Source: Pseudobutyrivibrio sp. (lineage in GTDB: Bacteria > Bacillota > Clostridia > Lachnospirales > Lachnospiraceae). Taken from it: a stretch of DNA of 43,434 nucleotides. The notes beneath the pieces are model-generated. The model was not told where the DNA came from. It did no database searches and saw only the letters and a list, made by a program, of their open reading frames with translations. The stretch is taken from NCBI GenBank assembly GCA_024684955.1, contig JAIKWH010000072.1, positions 1-43,434 on the forward strand. The letters run 5' to 3'. Position numbers and translations under genes: made by a program. Of this stretch, positions 6,878-14,633 are shown in pieces (within the stretch, counting starts at the first letter, position 1; every line of letters starts with the position of its first letter).

Positions 6878-7693
6878 ATGAATGCAATAGACAAGGTTTT
6901 GACTGCCAGAGACAAAAATAGACCAAAGATTACAGATTACATAGACAATCTCTTTACAGATTTTTTTGAGCAAAAGGGAGATTATTTGGGCAAGGAAGAT
7001 GCCAGCATCTATGGGGGCATCGCCCTATTCCACGGCATGCCTGTTACGGTGTTAGGCCATCGCAAGGGCAACACAGTGGAAGAAAATATAAACTGCAATT
7101 TTGGAATGCCAGGGCCGGAGGGATATCGCAAAGCCCTGCGCCTGATGCAGCAGGCTGAAAAATTTAAAAGGCCAATCATTACCTTTGTGGACACACCAGG
7201 TGCCTACCCGGGGCTGGAGGCTGAGACCATGGGACAGAGCCAGGCCATCTCTGGGAATTTGGCTGCTATGTCAGGTCTCAAGGTGCCAGTCATCAGCCTT
7301 GTCACCGGAGAAGGCTCCAGTGGAGGAGCCCTGGGCATTGCTGTGGCAAACAGGGTATACATGCTGGAGAATGCAATCTATTCTGTACTTTCTCCAGAGG
7401 GCTTTGCCTCAATATTGTGGCACGACAGCGCAAAAAGGGACGAGGCTGCTGAGGTGATGAAACTAACAGCAAAAGACCTATATGATTTTGGAATAATAGA
7501 TGGAATCATTGGGGAGGAAGACCTCTACAGGGCAGTAGATGAGACCCTGGTAAAGGCCCTAAAGGAATTGAAAAAAATGTCAGGACAAGAACTGGCTGAT
7601 GATAGATTTAACAAGTTTAGATATATAGACAAAAAATATATAACCGGGCAGGAAATTGCCGGGGAAATAAATGAGCAAATGGAAAGTGTATAA
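6878..7693 (+). CDS. accA: Acetyl-CoA carboxylase carboxyltransferase alpha subunit
   Basis: This is the partner of AccD in malonyl-CoA synthesis. At 271 residues it is shorter than the E. coli protein (319) mainly at the N-terminus, as is common in Firmicutes. Recognisable core motifs are FGMPGPEGYRKALRLM, TFVDTPGAYPG, GEGSSGGALGI and the LSPEGFASILW segment. GGAGAAAAC precedes the ATG. The gene lies 10 bases after accD and directly abuts fabH. Confidence 0.95.
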   Translation: MNAIDKVLTARDKNRPKITDYIDNLFTDFFEQKGDYLGKEDASIYGGIALFHGMPVTVLGHRKGNTVEENINCNFGMPGPEGYRKALRLMQQAEKFKRPIITFVDTPGAYPGLEAETMGQSQAISGNLAAMSGLKVPVISLVTGEGSSGGALGIAVANRVYMLENAIYSVLSPEGFASILWHDSAKRDEAAEVMKLTAKDLYDFGIIDGIIGEEDLYRAVDETLVKALKELKKMSGQELADDRFNKFRYIDKKYITGQEIAGEINEQMESV

Positions 7694-8620
7694 ATGACTG
7701 GAATAAAGATACTGGCAACTGGTGCAGCAGTGCCAAAGGCCCTGGTGACAAATGAGGACCTGGCACAGATTGTGGACACCAGTGATGAGTGGATAAGCAA
7801 AAGAACAGGAATGAAATTAAGGCATCATGCAAAAGATGGCGAGACTAATCTGGACCTGGCAAGCCAGGCTGCAAGGCAGGCCATAGATAGGGCCGGCATT
7901 GACAAAGATGAAATCGGTGCTGTAATTGTGGCCACAGTGACAGGAGACTATGTGACCCCTGCCACAGCCTGTCTGGTGCAAAAGGAACTGGGACTGAGCA
8001 ATGACATAATAGCCTTTGACCTAAGCGCTGGATGCTCAGGGTTTGTGTTTGGGCTGGAGACCATGAGGGGTCTGCTGGCCACCAGAGATCACAAGTATGG
8101 GCTTTTGATAGCATCTGAACTGCTGACCAGGAGGGTGGACATGACCGACAGGGGCACCTGTGTCCTCTTTGGAGACGGGGCAGCAGCGGCTGTGATTGAA
8201 TCCTCCAATGATGGCTATGCCTCAGTTATGGGTGTGGATGGAAATCCAGACATGATAAAAATCAAAAGTCCTGATGGATATATAGAGATGGACGGCCAGG
8301 GCACCTACAAATTTGCAGTGGCAACTGTGCCGGAATTAATTGAGGATGCAGTAAAAAAATCTGGGAAAACTTTTGATGAAATCCACCACTACATTCTCCA
8401 CCAGGCAAATCTTAGGATTATAGAATCCATTGCAAAAAAGATAGGTCAGCCTATGGAAAAATTTATTGTAAATATAGACAAGTATGGAAACACATCTGCA
8501 GCCTCTGTGGGAATTGCCTTGAATGAGGCCATAGAGGATGGGCGAATCAAGGAGAAAGACACCACATTGATATGTGCTTTTGGGGCCGGAAAAACCTGGG
8601 GAGCCATTGTCTTAGGTTAG
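7694..8620 (+). CDS. fabH: 3-oxoacyl-ACP synthase III
   Basis: This enzyme starts fatty acid synthesis by condensing acetyl-CoA (or a branched acyl-CoA) with malonyl-ACP. The 308 residues carry the catalytic triad C114 (LSAGCSGF), H236 (ILHQANLRI) and N266 (KYGNTSAAS). Length is slightly below the usual 310-330. Its ATG follows the accA stop with no gap, and GGAAAG inside the end of accA acts as a ribosome binding site. Primer specificity, straight or branched, cannot be settled from the sequence. Confidence 0.96.
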   Translation: MTGIKILATGAAVPKALVTNEDLAQIVDTSDEWISKRTGMKLRHHAKDGETNLDLASQAARQAIDRAGIDKDEIGAVIVATVTGDYVTPATACLVQKELGLSNDIIAFDLSAGCSGFVFGLETMRGLLATRDHKYGLLIASELLTRRVDMTDRGTCVLFGDGAAAAVIESSNDGYASVMGVDGNPDMIKIKSPDGYIEMDGQGTYKFAVATVPELIEDAVKKSGKTFDEIHHYILHQANLRIIESIAKKIGQPMEKFIVNIDKYGNTSAASVGIALNEAIEDGRIKEKDTTLICAFGAGKTWGAIVLG

Positions 8621-8642
8621 TCATTCTCGGGAGGAAAATATT

Positions 8643-9578
8643 GTGAAATTAAATGACATTACAGGTACTAAATATCCGATTATCCAGGGTGGCATGGCAA
8701 ACATTGCCACAGGAGAATTTGCAGCAGCAGTTTCAAATGCAGGAGGTCTGGGGCTTATAGCATCGGGAGGCATGAATGCTGAGGCTTTGAGAGAACAAAT
8801 TCATATCTGCAAGGCAAAGACGGACCAGCCTTTTGGTGTAAATCTAATGCTGATGAATCCTGACGTGGATAATATTGCAAGGATGTTTGTGGAGGAAAAG
8901 GTCCAGTTTATTACAACCGGGGCCGGTAATCCTGGCAAATATATGAAGGATTGGAAGGCTATGGGGGCAAAAGTTTTCCCTGTAGTTGCATCTGTTGCCC
9001 TGGCCAAAATTATGGTTAGGGCTGGGGCGGACGCAGTCATTGCCGAGGGTGGAGAATCCGGAGGACACGTAGGTGATATGACCACCATGACCCTGCTGCC
9101 ACAGGTGGTGGAGGCAGTGGATGTGCCAGTGATTGCGGCAGGTGGGATTGCCACAGGTAAGCAGATGGCGGCAGCCATGATTTTGGGAGCATGTGGCGTG
9201 CAAATCGGCACTTGCCTACTTGTATCTGAGGAGTGTCCTATTCACGACAATTACAAGGCAGCCCTTTTAAAGGCAAAGGACAATGCCACCACAGTGACAG
9301 GCAGATCCCAGGGGGCACCTGTTCGTATTATCAAAAACGAGATGGCTAGAGAGTACCTCAAACTGGAGGCTGCCGGTGCAAAAAAGGAAGAACTGGAACA
9401 GATTACTCTGGGAGGCCTGAGGCGTGCAGTCCAGGATGGAGACATCCAAAGAGGCTCAGTAATGGCAGGCCAGGTCTGCGGACAGTTGAAAGAGATTAGA
9501 CCATTGGCAGATATTTTAGATGATATGTATGAGGGGGCAATCAGCTCTCTGAGACAGGCCAGCAAAATAGATATATAA
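8643..9578 (+). CDS. fabK: Enoyl-ACP reductase II, FMN-dependent
   Basis: This enzyme performs the last reduction of each elongation cycle using NAD(P)H and FMN. The 311-residue TIM-barrel protein begins MKLNDITGTKYPIIQGGMAN and contains GGLGLIASGGM, AEGGESGGHVG and AAGGIATGKQ, typical of FabK and related nitronate monooxygenases. Its position inside the fab operon makes FabK the right choice over nitronate monooxygenase. The start is a GTG, chosen because GGGAGGAAAA lies seven bases upstream. No FabI gene is present in the window. Confidence 0.94.
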   Translation: MKLNDITGTKYPIIQGGMANIATGEFAAAVSNAGGLGLIASGGMNAEALREQIHICKAKTDQPFGVNLMLMNPDVDNIARMFVEEKVQFITTGAGNPGKYMKDWKAMGAKVFPVVASVALAKIMVRAGADAVIAEGGESGGHVGDMTTMTLLPQVVEAVDVPVIAAGGIATGKQMAAAMILGACGVQIGTCLLVSEECPIHDNYKAALLKAKDNATTVTGRSQGAPVRIIKNEMAREYLKLEAAGAKKEELEQITLGGLRRAVQDGDIQRGSVMAGQVCGQLKEIRPLADILDDMYEGAISSLRQASKIDI

Positions 9579-9593
9579 AGGGGAGAAAAGATT

Positions 9594-10547
9594 GTGAAAA
9601 TAGGATTCGTTTATGCAGGTCAGGGCAGCCAAAATGTGGGCATGGGCCAGGACTTTTATGAAAAATACGACACTTATAGAGATACCATTGATGGGGCCAG
9701 TCAGGCTGTTAAAACAGTTACGGATGTGGATTTGGCTGACCTATCTTTTAATGGGCCAATAGAAAAATTGTCCCAGACCAGGTACACACAGCCAGCCATG
9801 GTTGCCTTTGCTATAGGTGTAAGCAAACTATTAAAGGAAAAGGGCATTAGTCCAGACTACTGCCTTGGCCTTAGCCTGGGAGAATATTCAGCCCTCTATA
9901 GCGCAGAGGTTTTGGATGAAGAGACCATCATGAATCTCATTGCAAAAAGGGGCAAATATATGGAGGAGGCCTCCGCTGGGTTGGATGTAAAAATGGCGGC
10001 AGTCCTTGGCGGTGACAGACAGACTGTGGAGGAAGCTTGCAAAACATCTACAGAGAGATTCTCTGGAGAAAAGATAGCTGCCCCTGCAAATTACAACTGT
10101 CCTGGACAGATTGTAATCTCAGGAGATTCTCCAGCAGTGGACTTGGCGTCGGCCTATCTAAAGGAGGCAGGGGTAAAGAGAATTATCCCGCTAAATGTCA
10201 GTGGACCATTCCACACCAGCCTGATGAAACCAGCAGGAGATGCCCTGGCCAGAGAATTTGAAAAGGTAGAATTCAAAGAGGAAAAGGCAAGGGTGGTATA
10301 TAACTGCACAGGCAAGGAAAGGGAGAAAGACCAATCCATTGCAGAACTATTGGAAAAGCAGGTACAGTCCTCAGTTTATTTGGAGGATTCAATTAGATAT
10401 ATGGCAGAGGCAGGGGTAGATACAATCGTAGAGATTGGCCCAGGCAAAGCCATCAGTAAGTTTATAAAAAAGACAGTTCCAGAAATTAATGTATATAGCA
10501 TTGATACGGTAGAGGATTTTGAAAGGACTGTGGAGGAATTAGCATGA
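9594..10547 (+). CDS. fabD: Malonyl-CoA:ACP transacylase
   Basis: This enzyme transfers malonyl from CoA to ACP. It has 317 residues. The nucleophile is S94 in GLSLGEYS, and the catalytic histidine lies in GPFHTSLM near residue 207. The N-terminal FVYAGQGSQ motif is the family hallmark. It has a GTG start preceded by AAGGGGAG. Its last codon overlaps the fabG start by four bases (ATGA), so the two are translationally coupled. Confidence 0.95.
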   Translation: MKIGFVYAGQGSQNVGMGQDFYEKYDTYRDTIDGASQAVKTVTDVDLADLSFNGPIEKLSQTRYTQPAMVAFAIGVSKLLKEKGISPDYCLGLSLGEYSALYSAEVLDEETIMNLIAKRGKYMEEASAGLDVKMAAVLGGDRQTVEEACKTSTERFSGEKIAAPANYNCPGQIVISGDSPAVDLASAYLKEAGVKRIIPLNVSGPFHTSLMKPAGDALAREFEKVEFKEEKARVVYNCTGKEREKDQSIAELLEKQVQSSVYLEDSIRYMAEAGVDTIVEIGPGKAISKFIKKTVPEINVYSIDTVEDFERTVEELA

Positions 10548-11269
10548 GTCTTGCACTTGTAACAGGAGGTAGCAGGGGAATAGGCAGTGTTATTGCAATT
10601 AACCTTGCAAAAAGTGGATACGATGTAGCTATTTGCTATTCGGGAAATGAAAAGGCTGCAGAGGAAACTGTAGAAAAAATTAAAGAGGCAGGAGTAAAGG
10701 CTATGGCCCTAAAGGCAGATGTGTCAGACCCTGACCAGGTCTCAAAAATGTTTTCTGACATCAAAGAAGAGATGGGAAATGTAGATGTTTTAGTAAACAA
10801 TGCAGGCATAACCAGGGATGGCTTACTTATCAGTATGTCAGAGGAAAGTTTTGACGCTGTAATAGATATTAATCTAAAGGGGACTTTCAACTGTACCAAA
10901 CTGGCAGTGAAGGACATGATGCGAGCCAAGCATGGCAGGATTATCAATATTAGTTCCATCGTTGGAATAAATGGAAATGCAGGCCAGGCAAATTATGCAG
11001 CCAGCAAGGCAGGCCTGATTGGTTTTACCAAATCTGTGGCTAGAGAATATGGCAGCAAGGGGATTACGGTAAATGCTGTAGCCCCAGGATTTATTGAGAC
11101 TGTCATGACAGAGTCCCTTCCTGAAAAGGTGAAGGAGGCATACCTTGGCCAGATTCCTGTAAAGAGATTTGGCAGTGCAGAGGATGTGGCTGCGGCGGTA
11201 GAATTTTTGGCCTCAGACAAGGCCTCTTATATAACAGGTCAAGTGCTGGAAGTAACCGGAGGAATGTAG
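10544..11269 (+). CDS. fabG: 3-oxoacyl-ACP reductase
   Basis: This NADPH-dependent short-chain dehydrogenase reduces 3-oxoacyl-ACP. At 241 residues it is standard length. It has the nucleotide-binding TGGSRGIG motif, the NNAG motif, the catalytic serine in INISSIVG and the YAASK catalytic pair. The start overlaps the fabD stop by four bases and fabF follows after three bases. Confidence 0.95.
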   Translation: MSLALVTGGSRGIGSVIAINLAKSGYDVAICYSGNEKAAEETVEKIKEAGVKAMALKADVSDPDQVSKMFSDIKEEMGNVDVLVNNAGITRDGLLISMSEESFDAVIDINLKGTFNCTKLAVKDMMRAKHGRIINISSIVGINGNAGQANYAASKAGLIGFTKSVAREYGSKGITVNAVAPGFIETVMTESLPEKVKEAYLGQIPVKRFGSAEDVAAAVEFLASDKASYITGQVLEVTGGM

Positions 11270-11272
11270 AGA

Positions 11273-12505
11273 ATGAGAAGAGTAGTTATAACAGGAATAG
11301 GAACTGTAAATCCCTTGGGGAATTCTGTCAAAGAGACTTGGGAAAATGCAAAAAAAGGAAAATGTGGAATAGGACCAATCACCCATTTTGATACAGGAGA
11401 TTTTAAAGTCAAATTGGCAGGTGAGGTAAAGGACCTGGACCCTAGTGAAATCCTGGGAGCCAAGGAGGCAAGACACATGGATGACTATACCAAGTTTGCC
11501 TGTGTGGCTGCCAAGGAGGCCATGGAAGATGCTGGCCTTGATATGGACCGTGAGAATGCTGACAGGATAGGCTGTATTGTCTCCTCTGGCATCGGTGGTC
11601 TCACCACAATCTGTCAGGAGCATACCAAGGGGGAGGAGAGAGGCTACGGCAAGGTTTCTCCATTCTTTATCCCTATGTCCATCAGCAATATGGCTGCAGG
11701 ACAGATTGCTATCAGCTATGGTCTCAAGGGAATGTGCACCAGTGTTGTTACAGCCTGCGCTAGTTCCAACAATGCCATTGGGGATAGTTTCCACAGAATC
11801 AGAGACGGCTACGAGGATGTAATGGTGTGCGGTGGTGCAGAGGCGGTGATTAATCCCCTGGCCATTGGAGGCTTCCAATCTATGAAGGCCCTGCATACAG
11901 GAGATGACCCTAATAGGGCCTCAATTCCATTTGACAAGGAAAGATCAGGATTTGTAATGGGAGAAGGGGCAGGCATTCTCGTTATAGAGGAATATGAACA
12001 TGCAAAAAAAAGAGGGGCAAAAATATATGCCGAGATAGTAGGATATGGCAGCAATTGCGACGCATATCACATCACGGCCCCTAGCCCAAGTGGAGAGGGC
12101 GGAGCCAAGTGTATGATGGCTGCAGTGGCTGATGCAGGTCTAAAGATGGAGGATGTGGACTACATCAATGCCCACGGCACATCTACCCCTTTAAATGACG
12201 CCGGGGAGACCCAGGCTATAAAGACAGCATTTAAAGATCATGCCTACAAACTGATGGTCAGCTCCACCAAATCTATGACAGGACATCTCCTGGGGGCAGC
12301 AGGGGCAGTGGAGGGAATCCTCACAGCCTTGGCTTTGAGGGATGGATTTGTCCCTTGCACCTTGAATTACAGGGAAGAGGATGGAGACTGCGACCTGGAT
12401 ATTGTGCCAAACCAGGGCAGAGAGGCTGACATAAAAGTGGCTCTTTCCAATGCTTTGGGATTTGGTGGTCACAATGCTTCTATAGTTATGAAAAAATTTG
12501 AGTAG
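11273..12505 (+). CDS. fabF: 3-oxoacyl-ACP synthase II
   Basis: This condensing enzyme elongates acyl-ACP with malonyl-ACP. The 410 residues include the nucleophile C162 in [11 protein letters not shown], and the two catalytic histidines in [11 protein letters not shown] and [12 protein letters not shown]. There is no second condensing enzyme (FabB) in the window, so this protein probably carries all elongation, including any unsaturated branch. The ATG lies three bases after the fabG stop. Confidence 0.96.
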   Translation: MRRVVITGIGTVNPLGNSVKETWENAKKGKCGIGPITHFDTGDFKVKLAGEVKDLDPSEILGAKEARHMDDYTKFACVAAKEAMEDAGLDMDRENADRIGCIVSSGIGGLTTICQEHTKGEERGYGKVSPFFIPMSISNMAAGQIAISYGLKGMCTSVVTACASSNNAIGDSFHRIRDGYEDVMVCGGAEAVINPLAIGGFQSMKALHTGDDPNRASIPFDKERSGFVMGEGAGILVIEEYEHAKKRGAKIYAEIVGYGSNCDAYHITAPSPSGEGGAKCMMAAVADAGLKMEDVDYINAHGTSTPLNDAGETQAIKTAFKDHAYKLMVSSTKSMTGHLLGAAGAVEGILTALALRDGFVPCTLNYREEDGDCDLDIVPNQGREADIKVALSNALGFGGHNASIVMKKFE

Positions 12506-12513
12506 GTGAAAAT

Positions 12514-12942
12514 ATGGAATTATCAAATAGAGAAATACAAGAAATCTTGCCCCACCGTTATCCATTTTTGATGGTGGACAAAATCACAGAATGTGAGCCA
12601 GGGGTTTTTGCCAGGGGAATCAAGTGCGTGTCTGCCAATGAGATGCATTTTTTGGGCCATTTCCCAGGCCATCCTGTAATGCCGGGGGTCCTTATAATTG
12701 AGGCCCTGGCCCAGGTAGGGGCGGTGGCAATTCTCACCGAGGCGGAAAACAAGGGCAAACTAGCATTTTTTGGAGGAATAAAAAATGCTAGATTTAAAAG
12801 ACAGGTAGAACCAGGGGATGTGCTAAATCTGGAGTGCAAATTGACGGCTAAAAAAGGGCCTGTTGGCTTTGGGGAAGCAGTGGCATATGTTGATGGGGAA
12901 ATTGCCGCAAAGGCTGAAATTTCTTTTTGCTTAGGAGAGTAG
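12514..12942 (+). CDS. fabZ: 3-hydroxyacyl-ACP dehydratase
   Basis: This hot-dog fold enzyme dehydrates 3-hydroxyacyl-ACP. It is 142 residues with the catalytic pair H49 and E63 in the [20 protein letters not shown] block, and an N-terminal [11 protein letters not shown] motif. It closes the 11-gene operon. Without FabA, FabM or FabN nearby, the source of unsaturated fatty acids is not shown by this window. Confidence 0.96.
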   Translation: MELSNREIQEILPHRYPFLMVDKITECEPGVFARGIKCVSANEMHFLGHFPGHPVMPGVLIIEALAQVGAVAILTEAENKGKLAFFGGIKNARFKRQVEPGDVLNLECKLTAKKGPVGFGEAVAYVDGEIAAKAEISFCLGE

Positions 12943-12961
12943 GTTGAGGTATGATATTTTT

Positions 12962-13104
12962 AGGAACCGAACAGAAGGAGAGTATAGGTTTTTGATTTTC
13001 TTCAGAAAATCAAGGACCGGACATTGACCAATATTTTCTGAAAGAAAATATTGCCTGGCAAAGCCAGGTTCTTGTGGGCTTTTTCCTTAAGTGGCCCACA
13101 AGAA
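12962..13104 (+). promoter_or_regulatory. Multi-hairpin structured RNA segment between fabZ and the MarR gene
   Basis: Four stems follow each other: TGATTTTC-ttca-GAAAATCA (12993-13012), CAATATTTTC-tgaaa-GAAAATATTG (13029-13053), CCTGGC-aaa-GCCAGG (13054-13068), and TTCTTGTGGGC paired with GCCCACAAGAA (13069-13104). AGGAACC (12962-12968) can also pair with GGTTCTT (13067-13073, with one G-U), closing the first three stems. That pairing uses the left arm of the fourth stem, so the two folds exclude each other. The first two loops, TTCA and TGAAA, are complementary. This is the layout of a leader switch or attenuator. The family was not recognised. A weak T run (CCTTTTTC) follows the fourth stem. 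Confidence 0.55.
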
Positions 13105-13149
13105 GTCATCCTTTTTCACGGAAATACAAAAAAGGAACAGGTGCTAAAA

Positions 13150-13602
13150 ATGTTAGAACAATCATTATCTGAGGTGTATACCAAGTTTAAAGTACACTTT
13201 TATCAGGAAATGTTTAATCACCTTCACAACAGGGAGACCAGTCTTTCCACAGTGGAGTTATTCTGCGTAGAGGTAATCCATGCATTAAAGAGCCCAACAG
13301 TTGCTGAGTTTGCAAACTTTATCAATGTTTCTTCTCCAAATGCAGCATACAAGGTTAACAGTCTTTTAAAAAAGGGCTACATTAACAAGATTCAGTCAGA
13401 GACAGACAGGAGAGAGTATCACCTGGAGGTCACTGAAAAATATTACGATTATTACAACCTTTCTCAAAAATATGTAAATGCTGTTGTAGATAGGGCAAAA
13501 AATTATTTTACTGCAGAGCAGATAGAGACCTTGGACAATATTCTCACAGACATGTCAAAGGAACTCATGAAAGACGTAGCCATACCAGAGGTTACCCCAT
13601 AA
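13150..13602 (+). CDS. MarR-family transcriptional regulator, probable fatty acid synthesis regulator (FabT-like)
   Basis: This is a small winged-helix protein with helices before and after a DNA-binding core: LKSPTVAEFANFINVSSPNAAYKVNSLLKKGYINK followed by the wing residues ETDRREYHLEVT. It is 150 residues from the ATG at 13150; a GTG at 13141, closer to AAAGGAA, is an alternative start. An in-frame ATG at 13051 is rejected because it lies inside the hairpin region. Position right after the fab operon suggests a FabT-type role, in which acyl-ACP-bound repressor shuts down fatty acid synthesis. The repeats around the promoter at 3920 are candidate targets. The MarR family is clear; the FabT role is inferred. 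Confidence 0.82.
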   Translation: MLEQSLSEVYTKFKVHFYQEMFNHLHNRETSLSTVELFCVEVIHALKSPTVAEFANFINVSSPNAAYKVNSLLKKGYINKIQSETDRREYHLEVTEKYYDYYNLSQKYVNAVVDRAKNYFTAEQIETLDNILTDMSKELMKDVAIPEVTP

Positions 13603-13621
13603 TTTTTTTCTTGCAATTATT

Positions 13622-13655
13622 ACACGACCGTGTTACCATAACGGTCGTGTTTTTT
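13622..13655 (+). terminator. Intrinsic terminator after the MarR-family gene
   Basis: ACACGACCGT (13622-13631) pairs perfectly with ACGGTCGTGT (13641-13650) around a 9-base loop and runs into TTTTT. Confidence 0.92.
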
Positions 13656-13777
13656 ACGTTATAAATTCAAATTATTTTCATAGGCGATTTCAGCCTTATT
13701 TCCCTTTATTTATTTTATGTCTGCTTTTTAGCGGATTTATTTTGCTGAATTTTTTTGTATTTTAAGGAGTATTTTGA

Positions 13778-14617
13778 GTGAGAAAAAGAGAAAAAAGAAT
13801 AAAAGATAAGAGTATGAAATCCTTTATATGGGAAGAGGTTAAAAGCACATATAAAAGAGAGGATGGCAGCCTAAATGGTTTGGCTATATTTATATCGGTT
13901 CTAGCCCTGGTTTTGGTTTTGATGCTGGGACGATTTGTGGTGGAAGAAGTGAGAGATATGTTTGTGGCAAAAAGGGTATCTGCCGCAGAACTGAGCCTGG
14001 AAGATTTGCAAAAACAGGTGGAGGATTCTTTCTATCAGGCCCTGGAGGATGAGGCAAATACTGGCCTTGATACTGAGCCCCTAAAGGAGCGATTAATAAA
14101 ACTGCTTGCCAGAGAACTTAATGCATCAGGCAAGTTTACAGACAGTCAAATCAAAGAACTGATGAATACTATAGAAAAATATTTGGATGAAAAAAATATA
14201 TACAGTGATATGGAGGCCAGAGACCAGGCTATAAAAGATATCTATCAGTTAATTAGTGACAAGTACACACAAAATAGGGAAATGGCCCTGGGTATAAAAA
14301 CAGAACTGACAAAACTTTTGGAGGACAACAAGGGCAGGGATAGTGAAAGATATGATGACCTAAAACTAATGATAGACAGGCTGGATGCCTGGCTTTTGGC
14401 TGACCAGGAAAACACCAGAATTGATTTGGCAAAACTAGAGTCTGACCTAAGGGCGAGTATATCCACTCTAGACCAGGATTTGGATGCACTAACCGCCAGG
14501 GTAGAGACTTTGGAGGGGCAGGTATGTGACCCGGTAGATAGGGACTACAAGTTTCAATATGGTTATTTAGATGGCATGGCAGGATACTACGTAGATGGTG
14601 TTTTTAGGCCATTTTAG
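13778..14617 (+). CDS. Membrane-anchored coiled-coil protein of unknown function
   Basis: The 279-residue protein has a basic cytoplasmic start (about residues 1-33), one transmembrane helix at about 34-53, and a long, highly charged helical region from about 65 to 245 with Leu-rich heptad-like spacing, predicted to be coiled coil outside the cell. The tail from about 250 is aromatic and Gly rich (YGYLDGMAGYYVDGVFRPF). A GTG start is chosen because TAAGGAG lies eight bases upstream; an ATG 12 codons later has no such site. It is followed by two secreted protein genes after 16 and 10 bases. No family was recognised. Stalk, scaffold or secretion accessory are possibilities only. Confidence 0.75.
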   Translation: MRKREKRIKDKSMKSFIWEEVKSTYKREDGSLNGLAIFISVLALVLVLMLGRFVVEEVRDMFVAKRVSAAELSLEDLQKQVEDSFYQALEDEANTGLDTEPLKERLIKLLARELNASGKFTDSQIKELMNTIEKYLDEKNIYSDMEARDQAIKDIYQLISDKYTQNREMALGIKTELTKLLEDNKGRDSERYDDLKLMIDRLDAWLLADQENTRIDLAKLESDLRASISTLDQDLDALTARVETLEGQVCDPVDRDYKFQYGYLDGMAGYYVDGVFRPF

Positions 14618-14633
14618 GATATAGGGAGCGTTT

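Noticed and set aside
11213-11896. 227-codon minus-strand frame opposite fabF
   Set aside because: It overlaps the certain fabG end and fabF start, with no ribosome binding site and no recognisable protein pattern.
12977-12984. GGAGAGTA box suggesting a tetrahydrofolate riboswitch
   Set aside because: The rest of the tetrahydrofolate aptamer, including the 3' pairing partner of this box, could not be found in the following 120 bases.
13051-13149. Upstream extension of the MarR-family protein from an ATG at 13051
   Set aside because: The extension runs through three hairpins of the structured leader and has no ribosome binding site. The encoded residues do not fit the family.
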